64,000 nucleotides of DNA from Halodesulfovibrio sp. (GTDB lineage Bacteria; Desulfobacterota; Desulfovibrionia; Desulfovibrionales; Desulfovibrionaceae): positions 92,400-156,399 of the forward strand of contig NZ_JADMLB010000050.1 of NCBI RefSeq assembly GCF_015482765.1, read 5' to 3'. Below the pieces are notes generated by a model, which ran no database searches, was not told the DNA's origin, and saw only the letters and a program-made list of their open reading frames with translations. This document shows positions 37,738 to 45,772 of the stretch, piece by piece. Both the position numbers and the translations under genes were made by a program. The stretch's first letter is position 1; every line of letters begins with the position of its first letter.

Positions 37738-39540
37738 GTGGTTACAGCTTCAATCTACACAAAATTATTTCCATTTCTCAGCTGGATACAAACGTTTACC
37801 AAAGAAACGCTTAAACTGGACTTAAACGCAGGGCTGAGTGGGGCTATTATCGTACTCCCTCAAGGTGTCGCCTTTGCAGCTATTGCAGGGCTGCCACCGG
37901 AATTCGGGCTATACTCTGCCATTGTTCCAGCTATTGTTGCCGCTTTGTATGGCTCATCGCGCCACCTTATTTCCGGCCCGACGACGGCTATCTCTCTTGT
38001 TATCTATGAAAATTTGAGCCAGTTTTATTCTCCGTTTTCCGAAGAATATATCGGGGCTGCCTTTTCTCTTACTCTTCTGACAGGGATTATCCAGTTCCTG
38101 TTTGGTCTGGTGAAATTGGGAACACTGGTCAATTTTGTCTCGCATTCCGTTGTGGTCGGCTTCACAGCAGGAGCCGCCGTACTTATCGGCTTCAGCCAAC
38201 TTGGTAACTTAACCGGCGTCACATTTCCTTCAGGCTCAGCATTTTACGAAAAGGTTCCGTATCTTCTTAACAACTTGGGTGAAATAAGCACCCCAGCCCT
38301 TGCTATTGCTCTTATCGCACTGCTTGTTTCTGTTCTCCTACAAAAAGTTGCACCTAAGCTCCCCGGTATGCTTATTGCTCTTATCTCCGGCAGTATTGCG
38401 GCGCTTGTTTTTGGTGGAGCTGATGCAGGCATCAAACTTGTCGGCGCACTCCCGTCTCAGCTTCCACAATTTGTGGTTCCTCACCTTTCCATGGATACTG
38501 TACACCTTCTTGGCTCCAGCGCTCTTGCCATTGCCATCTTAGGATTAACAGAAGCTGTTTCCATTGCCCGATCAGTTGCAATGCAGTCCAAACAACATAT
38601 CGATACAAATCAGGAATTCATCGGACAGGGACTCTCAAATATTATCGGCAGCTTTTTCTCTTGCTATGCTGCTTCCGGTTCCTTCACCCGAACCGGTGTA
38701 AACTATACAGCCGGTGCTCGTACCCCCGCTGCAGCGGTATTTGCAGCGTGCTTCCTTACAGGCATATTGCTGCTTATCGCTCCTGTAACAGCCTACCTTC
38801 CGATTCCTGCAATGGCTGGAGTACTGATGGTTGTTGCTTTCAAGCTAATCGATTTCCACCACATTAAAAGCATCATGAAGACAAGCCGCCAAGAATTCGG
38901 CGTTATGATCGTAACGCTTTTAGCGACGCTTTTTCTGCACCTTGAATTTGCAATTTACGTCGGTGTTGTTCTTTCCTTGTTACTCTATATCAACAAGACA
39001 TCACATCCAGAGCTGGCATCAATTACTCTTCAACGTGATGAAGCAGGAATTTCCTCTTTTGTTGAAGTGACAAGTGAAAAAATTCGAGAATGCCCACAAA
39101 TTAAAATTGTTCGATTACGCGGAGAAATTTTCTTTGGCGCAACAAACAACATTGTTGAGAGCCTTCACAAAGAAATTGATGAATGCCCGACTCAAACCAA
39201 ACTGTTGGTCGTACTCAAGGCTGTAACCTTCATCGACATTGCAGGGTGTGAAATGTTTGCAGCAGAACGGGATGCTTTTCGTGAAAAAGGATGTGAAATG
39301 TACCTCTGCTCGCTTAATAAAGAAGTACGCGGAATGCTTAAACGTGCCGGAGTGCTCAAGCAGTTCGGGCCGGATCATCTCTTCCCTAATAAGCGTGTAG
39401 CCATCAAAAAACTTGCCGCAGCTGTGGACACCAGTAAGTGTGTTAATTGTACTGCACGCATCTTTGATGAATGCCCTACTCGTATGACAAAGGTATCGCC
39501 ACAATTACACAAATTTACTCCGTGCTCTGAATTCAATTAA
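37738..39540 (+). CDS. SulP family anion transporter with STAS domain and Cys-rich tail
   Basis: 600 residues starting at GTG with AAGGA upstream. Residues about 25-425 give the 12-14-helix SulP core (LNAGLSGAIIVLPQGVAFAAI, FGLYSAIVPAIVAALYGSSRHLISGPTTAISL). Residues about 450-550 are a STAS domain (VRLRGEIFFGATNNI, TFIDIAGCEMF). SulP proteins move sulfate, bicarbonate or related anions; for a sulfate reducer sulfate is plausible but not shown. Odd point: the last 45 residues carry KCVNCTARIFDECPTR and a final Cys, a possible metal or Fe-S site not part of the standard family. Confidence 0.88.
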   Translation: MVTASIYTKLFPFLSWIQTFTKETLKLDLNAGLSGAIIVLPQGVAFAAIAGLPPEFGLYSAIVPAIVAALYGSSRHLISGPTTAISLVIYENLSQFYSPFSEEYIGAAFSLTLLTGIIQFLFGLVKLGTLVNFVSHSVVVGFTAGAAVLIGFSQLGNLTGVTFPSGSAFYEKVPYLLNNLGEISTPALAIALIALLVSVLLQKVAPKLPGMLIALISGSIAALVFGGADAGIKLVGALPSQLPQFVVPHLSMDTVHLLGSSALAIAILGLTEAVSIARSVAMQSKQHIDTNQEFIGQGLSNIIGSFFSCYAASGSFTRTGVNYTAGARTPAAAVFAACFLTGILLLIAPVTAYLPIPAMAGVLMVVAFKLIDFHHIKSIMKTSRQEFGVMIVTLLATLFLHLEFAIYVGVVLSLLLYINKTSHPELASITLQRDEAGISSFVEVTSEKIRECPQIKIVRLRGEIFFGATNNIVESLHKEIDECPTQTKLLVVLKAVTFIDIAGCEMFAAERDAFREKGCEMYLCSLNKEVRGMLKRAGVLKQFGPDHLFPNKRVAIKKLAAAVDTSKCVNCTARIFDECPTRMTKVSPQLHKFTPCSEFN

Positions 39541-39745
39541 CCACTGTACAGAATAAAGTACGTACATGAATCAGCAAGTACCCTTGAAACTGAAAACAAA
39601 TATCGTTCGCACTGCTATTATCTTATCGTCTTGCAATGAAAGCAAAAAATGCTATATGCATGCAAAGAGAGAACCGAGTTAGTATATAATACTTTGTGAC
39701 AAATAAATTTCACGTACTGTATCGGTAGCACAAGGAGTTACTACT

Positions 39746-40180
39746 ATGAGCACAACAGCCGTACACCACGCACGATTCCGATTTCGATGCGAATCCCTTA
39801 AGCTTGATGAGCGTGCAGACGCAGTAAAAAGCGCATTAGCAAAAACAAAAGGGGTTGCAAAAGTAGCTATTAACAAGCGCGTCGGGAGCGTTCTTGTACT
39901 GTTTGACCGTGCAAAAGTTCAGGCAGAACAACTCTTCTCTACTATTGTCACGTCATTAGGACTTGATCCTGAAGAGGTGAAAGAGAAACTTCGCGAACTA
40001 AATCGTGCAGTTTCCGGACGAAAGGGACGACGCATCATCAAACGCGGTCTTATGGGAGCAGGACTGGTAACGTTAGGTATGCTGACCATTTCAGAAAAGG
40101 GACATGCAATAGCGGGTGGCGTTTGGCTAACCTTACTTGCAGCTCATTTGTACCAGAACAAGCGAACACTCTTTTCATAA
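39746..40180 (+). CDS. HMA_2-like domain protein with C-terminal membrane segment (ferrosome-cluster candidate)
   Basis: 144 residues. Residues 1-75 resemble a ferredoxin-like metal-associated fold without the CxxC (HHARFRFRCESL, then GVAKVAINKRVGSVLVLFD). Residues about 100-140 contain one or two hydrophobic helices (GLMGAGLVTLGMLTI, AGGVWLTLLAAHLY). The domain is like those in the ATPase N terminus and at 43517. An AAGGAG site precedes the ATG. It is convergent with the P1B-type ATPase across a shared terminator and probably belongs to the same system. Confidence 0.6.
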   Translation: MSTTAVHHARFRFRCESLKLDERADAVKSALAKTKGVAKVAINKRVGSVLVLFDRAKVQAEQLFSTIVTSLGLDPEEVKEKLRELNRAVSGRKGRRIIKRGLMGAGLVTLGMLTISEKGHAIAGGVWLTLLAAHLYQNKRTLFS

Positions 40181-40186
40181 TAACAA

Positions 40187-40220
40187 AAGAGCCATGCGAA
40201 AACGCATGGCTCTTTCTTTT
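40187..40220. terminator. Bidirectional terminator between the HMA_2 protein and the ATPase gene
   Basis: AAAGAGCCATGCG / CGCATGGCTCTTT followed by CTTTTT. Confidence 0.88.
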
Positions 40221-40237
40221 TAACTTCGTAGTTGCAT

Positions 40238-42391
40238 CTATTCAGATATAGCCAACTGAGGAGCACGACGCTCCGGTAACATTGGCCGCATTGAATGAAC
40301 ACATGTTAAAACAGTACCTGAGTTATGCAGCAGCGCCATTAACGCCGGAGTGATAATGCCGGTAACACCAAGTCCGATAAACAACGTGTTACTTGCCACA
40401 ATAAACATAAAGTTCCGTTTAATGCGGCGCATGGTACGCTTTGATATGTCCATTGCATCAGTCAGACTATCGAGCCTTTCACCTGTCAACATTACATCAC
40501 ACGCTTCACGGGCAATATCTGCACCGTGCTTCATGGAAACACCGACATCCGCTGTAGTTAATGCAGCAGAATCATTAATTCCGTCGCCAACCATCGCGAC
40601 AGTGTACCCCTGCTCACGCAAGTTGTTTATTAAAGACGTTTTTTCATCCGGAAGAGCCTGTGCATAGTACTCTTGGATATCAAGATCCGCCGCAACTGAA
40701 GCAGCTGTTTCTTCTCCGTCACCTGTAAGCATGATAATGCGTTCTACGTCCATGTCTTCCAGTTTACGGATAAACTCAGCGGCATCGTCTCGTACAGGGT
40801 CTTTGATTGCAATAACACCGGCAAGCTCATTCCCGCATGCAAAATACAACAAAGAAAGTCCGGCACCTGAACACTCTGCAATCACATCTTCAGCATTTTC
40901 AAACGAAATGCCTTCATCCTCATTCACAAAATGCTTACTGCCAAGAATGGTTCGATGCCCATCCAGTGTTGTAGCAATACCGTGTGCAAGGATGTATTCT
41001 ACTTCAGCGTGATCTTCAGAATGTACAAGCCCTGCTTCGTCCGCTTTTCGAACAATTGCATCTGCAACCGGATGCGGAAAATGTTCTTCCATGCATGCCG
41101 CCTGTTGCAATACAAACTCTTCTGAGTACCCATTCAAAGCACAGATACGAACAACTTCTGGCCGCGCTTCCGTTAACGTGCCTGTTTTATCAAGAACAAT
41201 AGCGTCTAACCCTGCAAGCTGCTCAAGATACTTTCCGCCCTTGATAACAGCACCATTATGTGCTGCCTCAAGCATGGCAGAACGGACTGCCAACGGAGTA
41301 GCAAGCTTAATTGCGCATGAGTAATCTGCAAGCAGAACGGCCGCAGCCTGCGTTACATTTCGGGTAACGGCATACACTATCCCTGAGAGGATGAAGGAGA
41401 ACGGCACAATCTTATCAGCCATCTGCACGGCCTGACTGTGGATATCCGCTTTGCGTTCGTCTGATTCCGTCAAGATACGGGCAATCTTAGCAAAGCGAGT
41501 ATCATTGCCGACAGACTGTGCGTACACAATAATACGCCCTTCCTCGACAACTGTTCCCGCATAGACTTCCGCTTCAACACTCTTCTCAACGGCAAGCGGT
41601 TCCCCAGTCATTGAAGACTGGTTCACTAATGCTGTCCCGTCCGCAACAATGCCATCAACAGGAATCCTTGAACCTGATCGGACAACAACCAGATCGCCGG
41701 TAACAAGTTCATCCGATGAAATAGCTACCGGCTCATCATCACGCATAACCCATACCGGTTTCTTATCACCACTGAACAATGCAGCGATATCACTACGTGA
41801 TTTTTCCTTTGTCCACTCTTCCAGCGTTTCACTGATGTCGAGTAACAAATTGATGGTTCCAGCAGTATTAAAATCGCGCATGGCAAGAGCTGCACCAATT
41901 GCAGCAGCATCAAGCACGTTGACGTCAAGCTTACGCTGACGCAACGATTTCACACCTTCCCACAGCAATGGAGCAACATTAAATGCTGTCCAGTACGGAC
42001 GCAGTGTCAAAGGCATAAACATACGCGTCATGTAATGGTTCATGACTTTTTTAGAAATGATCCAAACCGGATTTTCTATTTCATCTTCCGGTTCGTCTTC
42101 CTGTACAACCACAGGAACCAACGCTCCGGTCTCATCATTCACCTGAGTTGCAATTCTGGATGCAGCCAGCGTTTGCGCCATTCCTTCAACAACATCGATA
42201 AGAAGTTGTGTCAGATCGTTATTTTTCTCAAATGTAAGCAGCCCGCGTTTTGTGCGAGGGTTGTACTCAACCGCGACTTGTGTATCTATCTGATCAAGCG
42301 CTAACTCTGCCTGCTGTTGTAAAAGCTGGACAGCCGCAGGAGTTCGCGCTGAAAACCGGATGCGCCCCGGAAAACTTCGTATAACCGTCAT
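40238..42391 (-). CDS. P1B-6-type heavy-metal ATPase (FezB-like)
   Basis: 717 residues from ATG 42391 (GGCGGAG upstream; the frame opens at 42433). N-terminal HMA_2-like domain without CxxC (FPGRIRFSARTP), actuator motif MTGEPLAV near 261, phosphorylated Asp401 in VLDKTGTLTEAR, hinge MVGDGINDSAAL, and C-terminal HNSGTVLTCVHSMRP. The ion-binding helix reads DYSCAIKLATP (Ser358-Cys359-Ala360) in place of CPC. SCA is the signature of the P1B-6 subgroup, to which FezB, the ATPase of ferrosome organelles in Desulfovibrio magneticus, belongs. Small membrane proteins lie directly upstream, and the Fur box is about 1 kb upstream. Iron transport into a storage compartment is inferred. Confidence 0.88.
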   Translation of the reverse strand: MTVIRSFPGRIRFSARTPAAVQLLQQQAELALDQIDTQVAVEYNPRTKRGLLTFEKNNDLTQLLIDVVEGMAQTLAASRIATQVNDETGALVPVVVQEDEPEDEIENPVWIISKKVMNHYMTRMFMPLTLRPYWTAFNVAPLLWEGVKSLRQRKLDVNVLDAAAIGAALAMRDFNTAGTINLLLDISETLEEWTKEKSRSDIAALFSGDKKPVWVMRDDEPVAISSDELVTGDLVVVRSGSRIPVDGIVADGTALVNQSSMTGEPLAVEKSVEAEVYAGTVVEEGRIIVYAQSVGNDTRFAKIARILTESDERKADIHSQAVQMADKIVPFSFILSGIVYAVTRNVTQAAAVLLADYSCAIKLATPLAVRSAMLEAAHNGAVIKGGKYLEQLAGLDAIVLDKTGTLTEARPEVVRICALNGYSEEFVLQQAACMEEHFPHPVADAIVRKADEAGLVHSEDHAEVEYILAHGIATTLDGHRTILGSKHFVNEDEGISFENAEDVIAECSGAGLSLLYFACGNELAGVIAIKDPVRDDAAEFIRKLEDMDVERIIMLTGDGEETAASVAADLDIQEYYAQALPDEKTSLINNLREQGYTVAMVGDGINDSAALTTADVGVSMKHGADIAREACDVMLTGERLDSLTDAMDISKRTMRRIKRNFMFIVASNTLFIGLGVTGIITPALMALLHNSGTVLTCVHSMRPMLPERRAPQLAISE

Positions 42392-42453
42392 GTATTCTCC
42401 GCCACTCGTTGTGCTTGTGCACCAAGCCCGCACAATGGTCTAACTGAGTAACC

Positions 42454-42804
42454 CTACTCACCTTTCTTTTCTGAAGAATCAGTTGTGCTTTCTTCTTCAG
42501 CTTCCGGAGTGACTTCCACTTCTTCCTCAGTTTCCTGAGCTTCGATTACTGCTTCTTCCGCTATGTCTTCGGCTTCAGGCGCATTTTCTTTTGCCTGCTC
42601 TGCTTTATACTTAACTTCTGCCATGTAATCTTCGATGTCTTCCTTTACGGTCTCAACACGGGCAAGAACATTTTCAGCCAAGCCACACCCACCGTTGATC
42701 ACGCCGGAAACAAGCTGTTGTCCTTTTCCACTCTTAACCATTGCAAGACCGGCAGCACCTAGCACTGCACCTGCAAAAAAGTAAGCCAATCTATTCACAG
42801 CCAT
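42454..42804 (-). CDS. Small membrane protein with long acidic tail (ferrosome-cluster candidate)
   Basis: 116 residues. N-terminal glycine-rich helix (LAYFFAGAVLGAAGLAMV), a middle helical stretch, and a strongly acidic tail (EEEVEVTPEAEEESTT). The acidic tail could bind metal or face iron mineral, as in magnetosome and ferrosome proteins, but this is inference. Its ATG overlaps the stop of the upstream gene (TAATG), and the ATPase follows 62 bases later. No known family recognised by eye. Confidence 0.6.
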   Translation of the reverse strand: MAVNRLAYFFAGAVLGAAGLAMVKSGKGQQLVSGVINGGCGLAENVLARVETVKEDIEDYMAEVKYKAEQAKENAPEAEDIAEEAVIEAQETEEEVEVTPEAEEESTTDSSEKKGE

Positions 42805-43010
42805 TACTTAACATCCTCCTCTGGAGTATTTGCAGCGGGGACAAGATCTCCTAAATCTTCGACCTGCTGCTCAATAAGCTCTTTTCCCTTATCAAGAGCA
42901 AGATCGAGTAGTTCATGAAGTTCATCCCTGTTTTTCCAAGCCAGATACCCAACAGCGCCAACTGCGGCGCCTGCGGCTACCAGCAACAATTTTTCTGAAA
43001 GTTCTTTCAT
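42804..43010 (-). CDS. Small membrane-anchored protein (YtxH-like character)
   Basis: 68 residues from ATG 43010, chosen because GGAGGT lies seven bases upstream (the frame opens at 43028). One glycine/alanine-rich membrane helix (LLLVAAGAAVGAVGYLAW) followed by an amphipathic charged helix (RDELHELLDLALDKGKELIE). Overlaps the next gene by one base. Likely a structural membrane protein of the ATPase cluster. Confidence 0.6.
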   Translation of the reverse strand: MKELSEKLLLVAAGAAVGAVGYLAWKNRDELHELLDLALDKGKELIEQQVEDLGDLVPAANTPEEDVK

Positions 43011-43033
43011 GCTGTGTACCTCCAACAACGGTA

Positions 43034-43070
43034 AAAAAAGAGTCTTTGCAGTACATGTTACCGCAAAGAC
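43034..43070 (-). terminator. Terminator between the Cys-rich gene and the small membrane proteins
   Basis: GTCTTTGC / GCAAAGAC; on the minus strand followed by a seven-T run. If efficient, it separates the Fur-box gene from the rest unless read-through or an internal promoter exists. Confidence 0.75.
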
Positions 43071-43121
43071 CTTTCAGTCAAAAGCTTATCAATAAAAAAA
43101 CTCTATCATTATACTCTACTA

Positions 43122-43397
43122 CTAACAACTATACGATATAGGTTTCTTTCCATACGTGTTAGCATTCATATTTTTCATAAACACATTCAGCACACCATGA
43201 CAGATTGCCTGACCGACCCCTAGATTAAACTGATTACAAACCATCACCCCACAAAGAGACAGCAGCAGTCCATAATCCCGACATCGAGAGCGTTTTTTCA
43301 CATCGCAAACGGAACAAGCAGGTGCAGCAGGGTCAAAATTCATTTTGTCACACTGTGCAGCAAACCGTTTTGCTTTTTCTTGAATATGTCTATCCAT
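43122..43397 (-). CDS. Cys-rich small protein under a Fur box
   Basis: 91 residues from ATG 43397 (AGGAGG nine bases upstream; frame opens at 43457). Contains CSVCDVKKRSRC and five further cysteines, with a hydrophobic centre (YGLLLSLCGVMVC). The Cys pattern suggests a metal or Fe-S site. No family recognised. It is the first gene downstream of the best Fur box in the window, so iron control is likely. Confidence 0.6.
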   Translation of the reverse strand: MDRHIQEKAKRFAAQCDKMNFDPAAPACSVCDVKKRSRCRDYGLLLSLCGVMVCNQFNLGVGQAICHGVLNVFMKNMNANTYGKKPISYSC

Positions 43398-43433
43398 GAT
43401 GTGCCTCCTGTTTATTCGTACCCTCCTTTTAGT

Positions 43434-43452
43434 GAAAACGATTATCATCGTC
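43434..43452 (-). promoter_or_regulatory. Fur box
   Basis: GAAAACGATTATCATCGTC matches the 19-bp Fur consensus GATAATGATTATCATTATC at 15 of 19 positions. On the minus strand it fills the spacer of a possible promoter whose -35 is TTGACG, 37-55 bases before the Cys-rich gene. Confidence 0.75.
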
Positions 43453-43470
43453 AACATAATATTTTCCTAT

Positions 43471-43496
43471 AAAAAAACCCCTGTCAAAAACAGGGG
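43471..43496 (-). terminator. Terminator of the glycine-rich/HMA_2 operon
   Basis: CCCCTG / CAGGGG with seven T on the minus strand. Confidence 0.88.
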
Positions 43497-43516
43497 CTAA
43501 AAACTTTTCGCTACGC

Positions 43517-43828
43517 TTATTCGTCATAGAGAAGAGCATACAATTTTTCTACAATTTCAGTGGCAGCATCATCAGTTGGTGCGTTCACCAGGTCTTCAAG
43601 TAACGAAGGCGGAATTCGATTTGCATCATACTCAATAACGACTGACTTAGAAAAAATATTCACGCTTGTTTTCTTTACAGCGTCAGGCATTTCCGGAGCT
43701 GATTTTACCAACGCCAATGCCTTTGGATCTGTCATGATTGACCTGTCGAAGACTATACGAATTCTACCCGGAATATGATGTTTTACAGAAAGATATTTTC
43801 GTAATGCAGCAACTGTCTTAAAATCCAT
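43517..43828 (-). CDS. HMA_2-like domain protein (ferrosome-cluster candidate)
   Basis: 103 residues, soluble. HHIPGRIRIVFDRS near the N terminus shares the PGRIR core with the ATPase N terminus (SFPGRIRFSART), and VVIEYDANRIPPSLLEDLV completes a ferredoxin-like fold. No CxxC metal site. It is the second gene after the glycine-rich membrane protein and ends at a terminator. Stand-alone HMA_2-like proteins are expected partners of P1B-6 ATPases (FezC-like role), an inference. Confidence 0.65.
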   Translation of the reverse strand: MDFKTVAALRKYLSVKHHIPGRIRIVFDRSIMTDPKALALVKSAPEMPDAVKKTSVNIFSKSVVIEYDANRIPPSLLEDLVNAPTDDAATEIVEKLYALLYDE

Positions 43829-43884
43829 ACTTTCCCCCAGTCTTTGTGCGCCGCCAAAACATGGTAGCTGAAAACTACTTTGTA

Positions 43885-44463
43885 TTATTGTACGTCAGGC
43901 AATGAAGACGCAGAACGAGTTGTATCCTCATCAACGCTTTCAACCGCTACGGCAGGCTGCTCAACAGAATTTTGAGTCAAGACACCTTGCTCTGCTACAG
44001 GCAACGTTTTTGCCTTCTGAGGAAGAATCATATCTGCTACGGCATTGGATAATGAATCCAGAACAGATTCGGAAGACTGGTTGGAGCCGCCTTTCATGCC
44101 ACCTTGCTGACCTTGGCCACCACGACCGCCACCTTTACCCATACCTCCACCGCCGCCGCGACCTCCTCCACCGGAAAGTCCCATCAGCATAGAAGGAAGA
44201 GCATCGCTGCCACCGCTGAGTCCCATTACAGCCATAGTTGCCAAGCCTGCACCGCCGCCTTTGCTTCCTGAAGCCATGGTTGAGACTGCTGCAACACCGC
44301 CAAACATGATACCTTGCTTAATTGCACCCGCAACTGCTTCTTTCTGTGTTGTTTCACCGCGTTTAACGCTCAACCAACCTTTTACACCGCCAATACCTGC
44401 ACCAAGAAGAAGTCCCAGCCCCGCAGCTGCAACAGGAGACTTTGGAAGAAGATTTTTAACCAT
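43885..44463 (-). CDS. Glycine-rich membrane protein (ferrosome-cluster candidate)
   Basis: 192 residues. Two or three small-residue helices (AAAGLGLLLGAGIGGVKGWL, GGVAAVSTMASG, GLATMAVMGLSGGSDALPSM), a poly-glycine centre with GGGG, GKGGGRGG and QGQQGG, and a Ser/Val-rich tail. The GxxxG-type helices and Gly-rich loop recall small structural proteins of magnetosomes and ferrosomes. AGGGGT precedes the ATG. First gene of a two-gene unit with the HMA_2 protein. Confidence 0.6.
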   Translation of the reverse strand: MVKNLLPKSPVAAAGLGLLLGAGIGGVKGWLSVKRGETTQKEAVAGAIKQGIMFGGVAAVSTMASGSKGGGAGLATMAVMGLSGGSDALPSMLMGLSGGGGRGGGGGMGKGGGRGGQGQQGGMKGGSNQSSESVLDSLSNAVADMILPQKAKTLPVAEQGVLTQNSVEQPAVAVESVDEDTTRSASSLPDVQ

Positions 44464-44648
44464 ACTAAACTACCCCTAAATAAAAATACGCGAACATCTG
44501 TTCCCGTTACACTCTCAATAAGACTACTTCTATCTACGCACACTACAGCGCAAAAGAAATTACAAAAGCAACCATATAAACAAACTGTTCAACCATCCGT
44601 ACATAGGCACAGCATACAAATCAATACGTAATATACTAAAATAGTAAA

Positions 44649-45335
44649 CTATACTGCCAAATCAACACCACGAATCGACTGAATAAGCTCATTCACACTC
44701 TCTTTTATTTCTACAAAGGCAGCAACAATTTCAGGATCAAATTGCGTCCCAGAGCAGCGAACAATCTCCGCCACCGCATCGCTGTAAGCCATAGCATCTC
44801 TGTATGGCCGATCCTGCAACATCGCAGACAAACTGTCTGCAACAGCTATTATTCTTGCACCTAATGGAATATCGTATCCACTTATTCCCTCAGGATATCC
44901 TTTTCCATCAAAACGCTCATGATGGTGAAGAATAATTTTAACTATTTCACCATTCCCGACAGCCCCCATCACAGGCGTTACGATTTCAGCACCTAACTCC
45001 GGATGCTTTTTTATTTCCTCATATTCTTCATCTGTAAGTGCGCTATCTTTTTTCAAAATAGAATCTGGAATTCCGATCTTCCCAATATCATGCAGATGCC
45101 CTGCAATATGAAGCAAACGCGTTTCCATTTGCGACAATTCAAGTTGCATTCCGATTGCCTGAGCAATAATGGCAACTTCCTCTGAATGCATACATGTGCA
45201 GTGATCCTTAGCATCAATGGCATTACCCAACGATTCTGCAAACAAATGAAGTGAACGCAATACTTCGCGCTGCACACGGCTGTCCGTTTGCATTGCACTC
45301 CCCGAAGGTACTGGAGAAACATCCATGATTGTCAT
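44649..45335 (-). CDS. HD-GYP domain protein (c-di-GMP phosphodiesterase)
   Basis: 228 residues. The HD pair lies in AGHLHDIGKIGIPDSIL and the GYP motif in HHHERFDGKGYPEGISG; further metal ligands HSEEV and ADSLSAM are present. No receiver domain precedes it. It would hydrolyse c-di-GMP to pGpG or GMP. It lies 50 bases downstream of the SiaC-like gene, so synthesis and breakdown functions are in one unit. Confidence 0.92.
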   Translation of the reverse strand: MTIMDVSPVPSGSAMQTDSRVQREVLRSLHLFAESLGNAIDAKDHCTCMHSEEVAIIAQAIGMQLELSQMETRLLHIAGHLHDIGKIGIPDSILKKDSALTDEEYEEIKKHPELGAEIVTPVMGAVGNGEIVKIILHHHERFDGKGYPEGISGYDIPLGARIIAVADSLSAMLQDRPYRDAMAYSDAVAEIVRCSGTQFDPEIVAAFVEIKESVNELIQSIRGVDLAV

Positions 45336-45385
45336 AGATCACCACAAAACGTGTGGTTAGAGAGCAGAAACAAAAGATCCCCCGC

Positions 45386-45772
45386 CTACTGGTAACTTAC
45401 CAGATTAAATTGGATGTTCTGAACATCTTCCATAAAATCTTCACCGCACTCCAACGCCAATTCGTTATCTTCATGATAATGCCAGTTAACAACAACTTCA
45501 GTTGTCAGTGATGCTGCATCTTCTAAAAGATCAAATAATTCTACGAACACTCTGGAACTTGAGCTGTTGATATACAAAACGTCAAAAGACACCTCGACCG
45601 TGACGCTATAGACACTTCCAAGGTATACTGCCAGCCACGCAAACATAGGCTTATAAAACTCAATACAATTTTCCGGATAAGATTCTCCGGTAATCACATG
45701 TCGATGCGTAATCGGATTAAAATGAATCCGTGGTGAAGACTTTGTTTGCGTGACTATGAACTCTTCCATCAA
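45386..45772 (-). CDS. SiaC-like protein (DUF1987 family)
   Basis: 128 residues. SPRIHFNPITHRHVITGESY at the N terminus and FELF-like VFVELFDLLEDA in the centre match the DUF1987/SiaC family, small proteins that bind and activate the diguanylate cyclase SiaD in Pseudomonas and are controlled by Ser/Thr phosphorylation. The start overlaps the stop of the GGDEF gene by four bases (ATGA), so the pair is translationally coupled. No SiaA phosphatase or SiaB kinase is visible. Confidence 0.75.
   Translation of the reverse strand: MMEEFIVTQTKSSPRIHFNPITHRHVITGESYPENCIEFYKPMFAWLAVYLGSVYSVTVEVSFDVLYINSSSSRVFVELFDLLEDAASLTTEVVVNWHYHEDNELALECGEDFMEDVQNIQFNLVSYQ

Noticed and set aside
40238..42391. Copper or zinc exporting P1B ATPase
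   Set aside because: The ion-site helix has SCA rather than CPC and the N terminus lacks CxxC; the neighbours are not copper or zinc genes.
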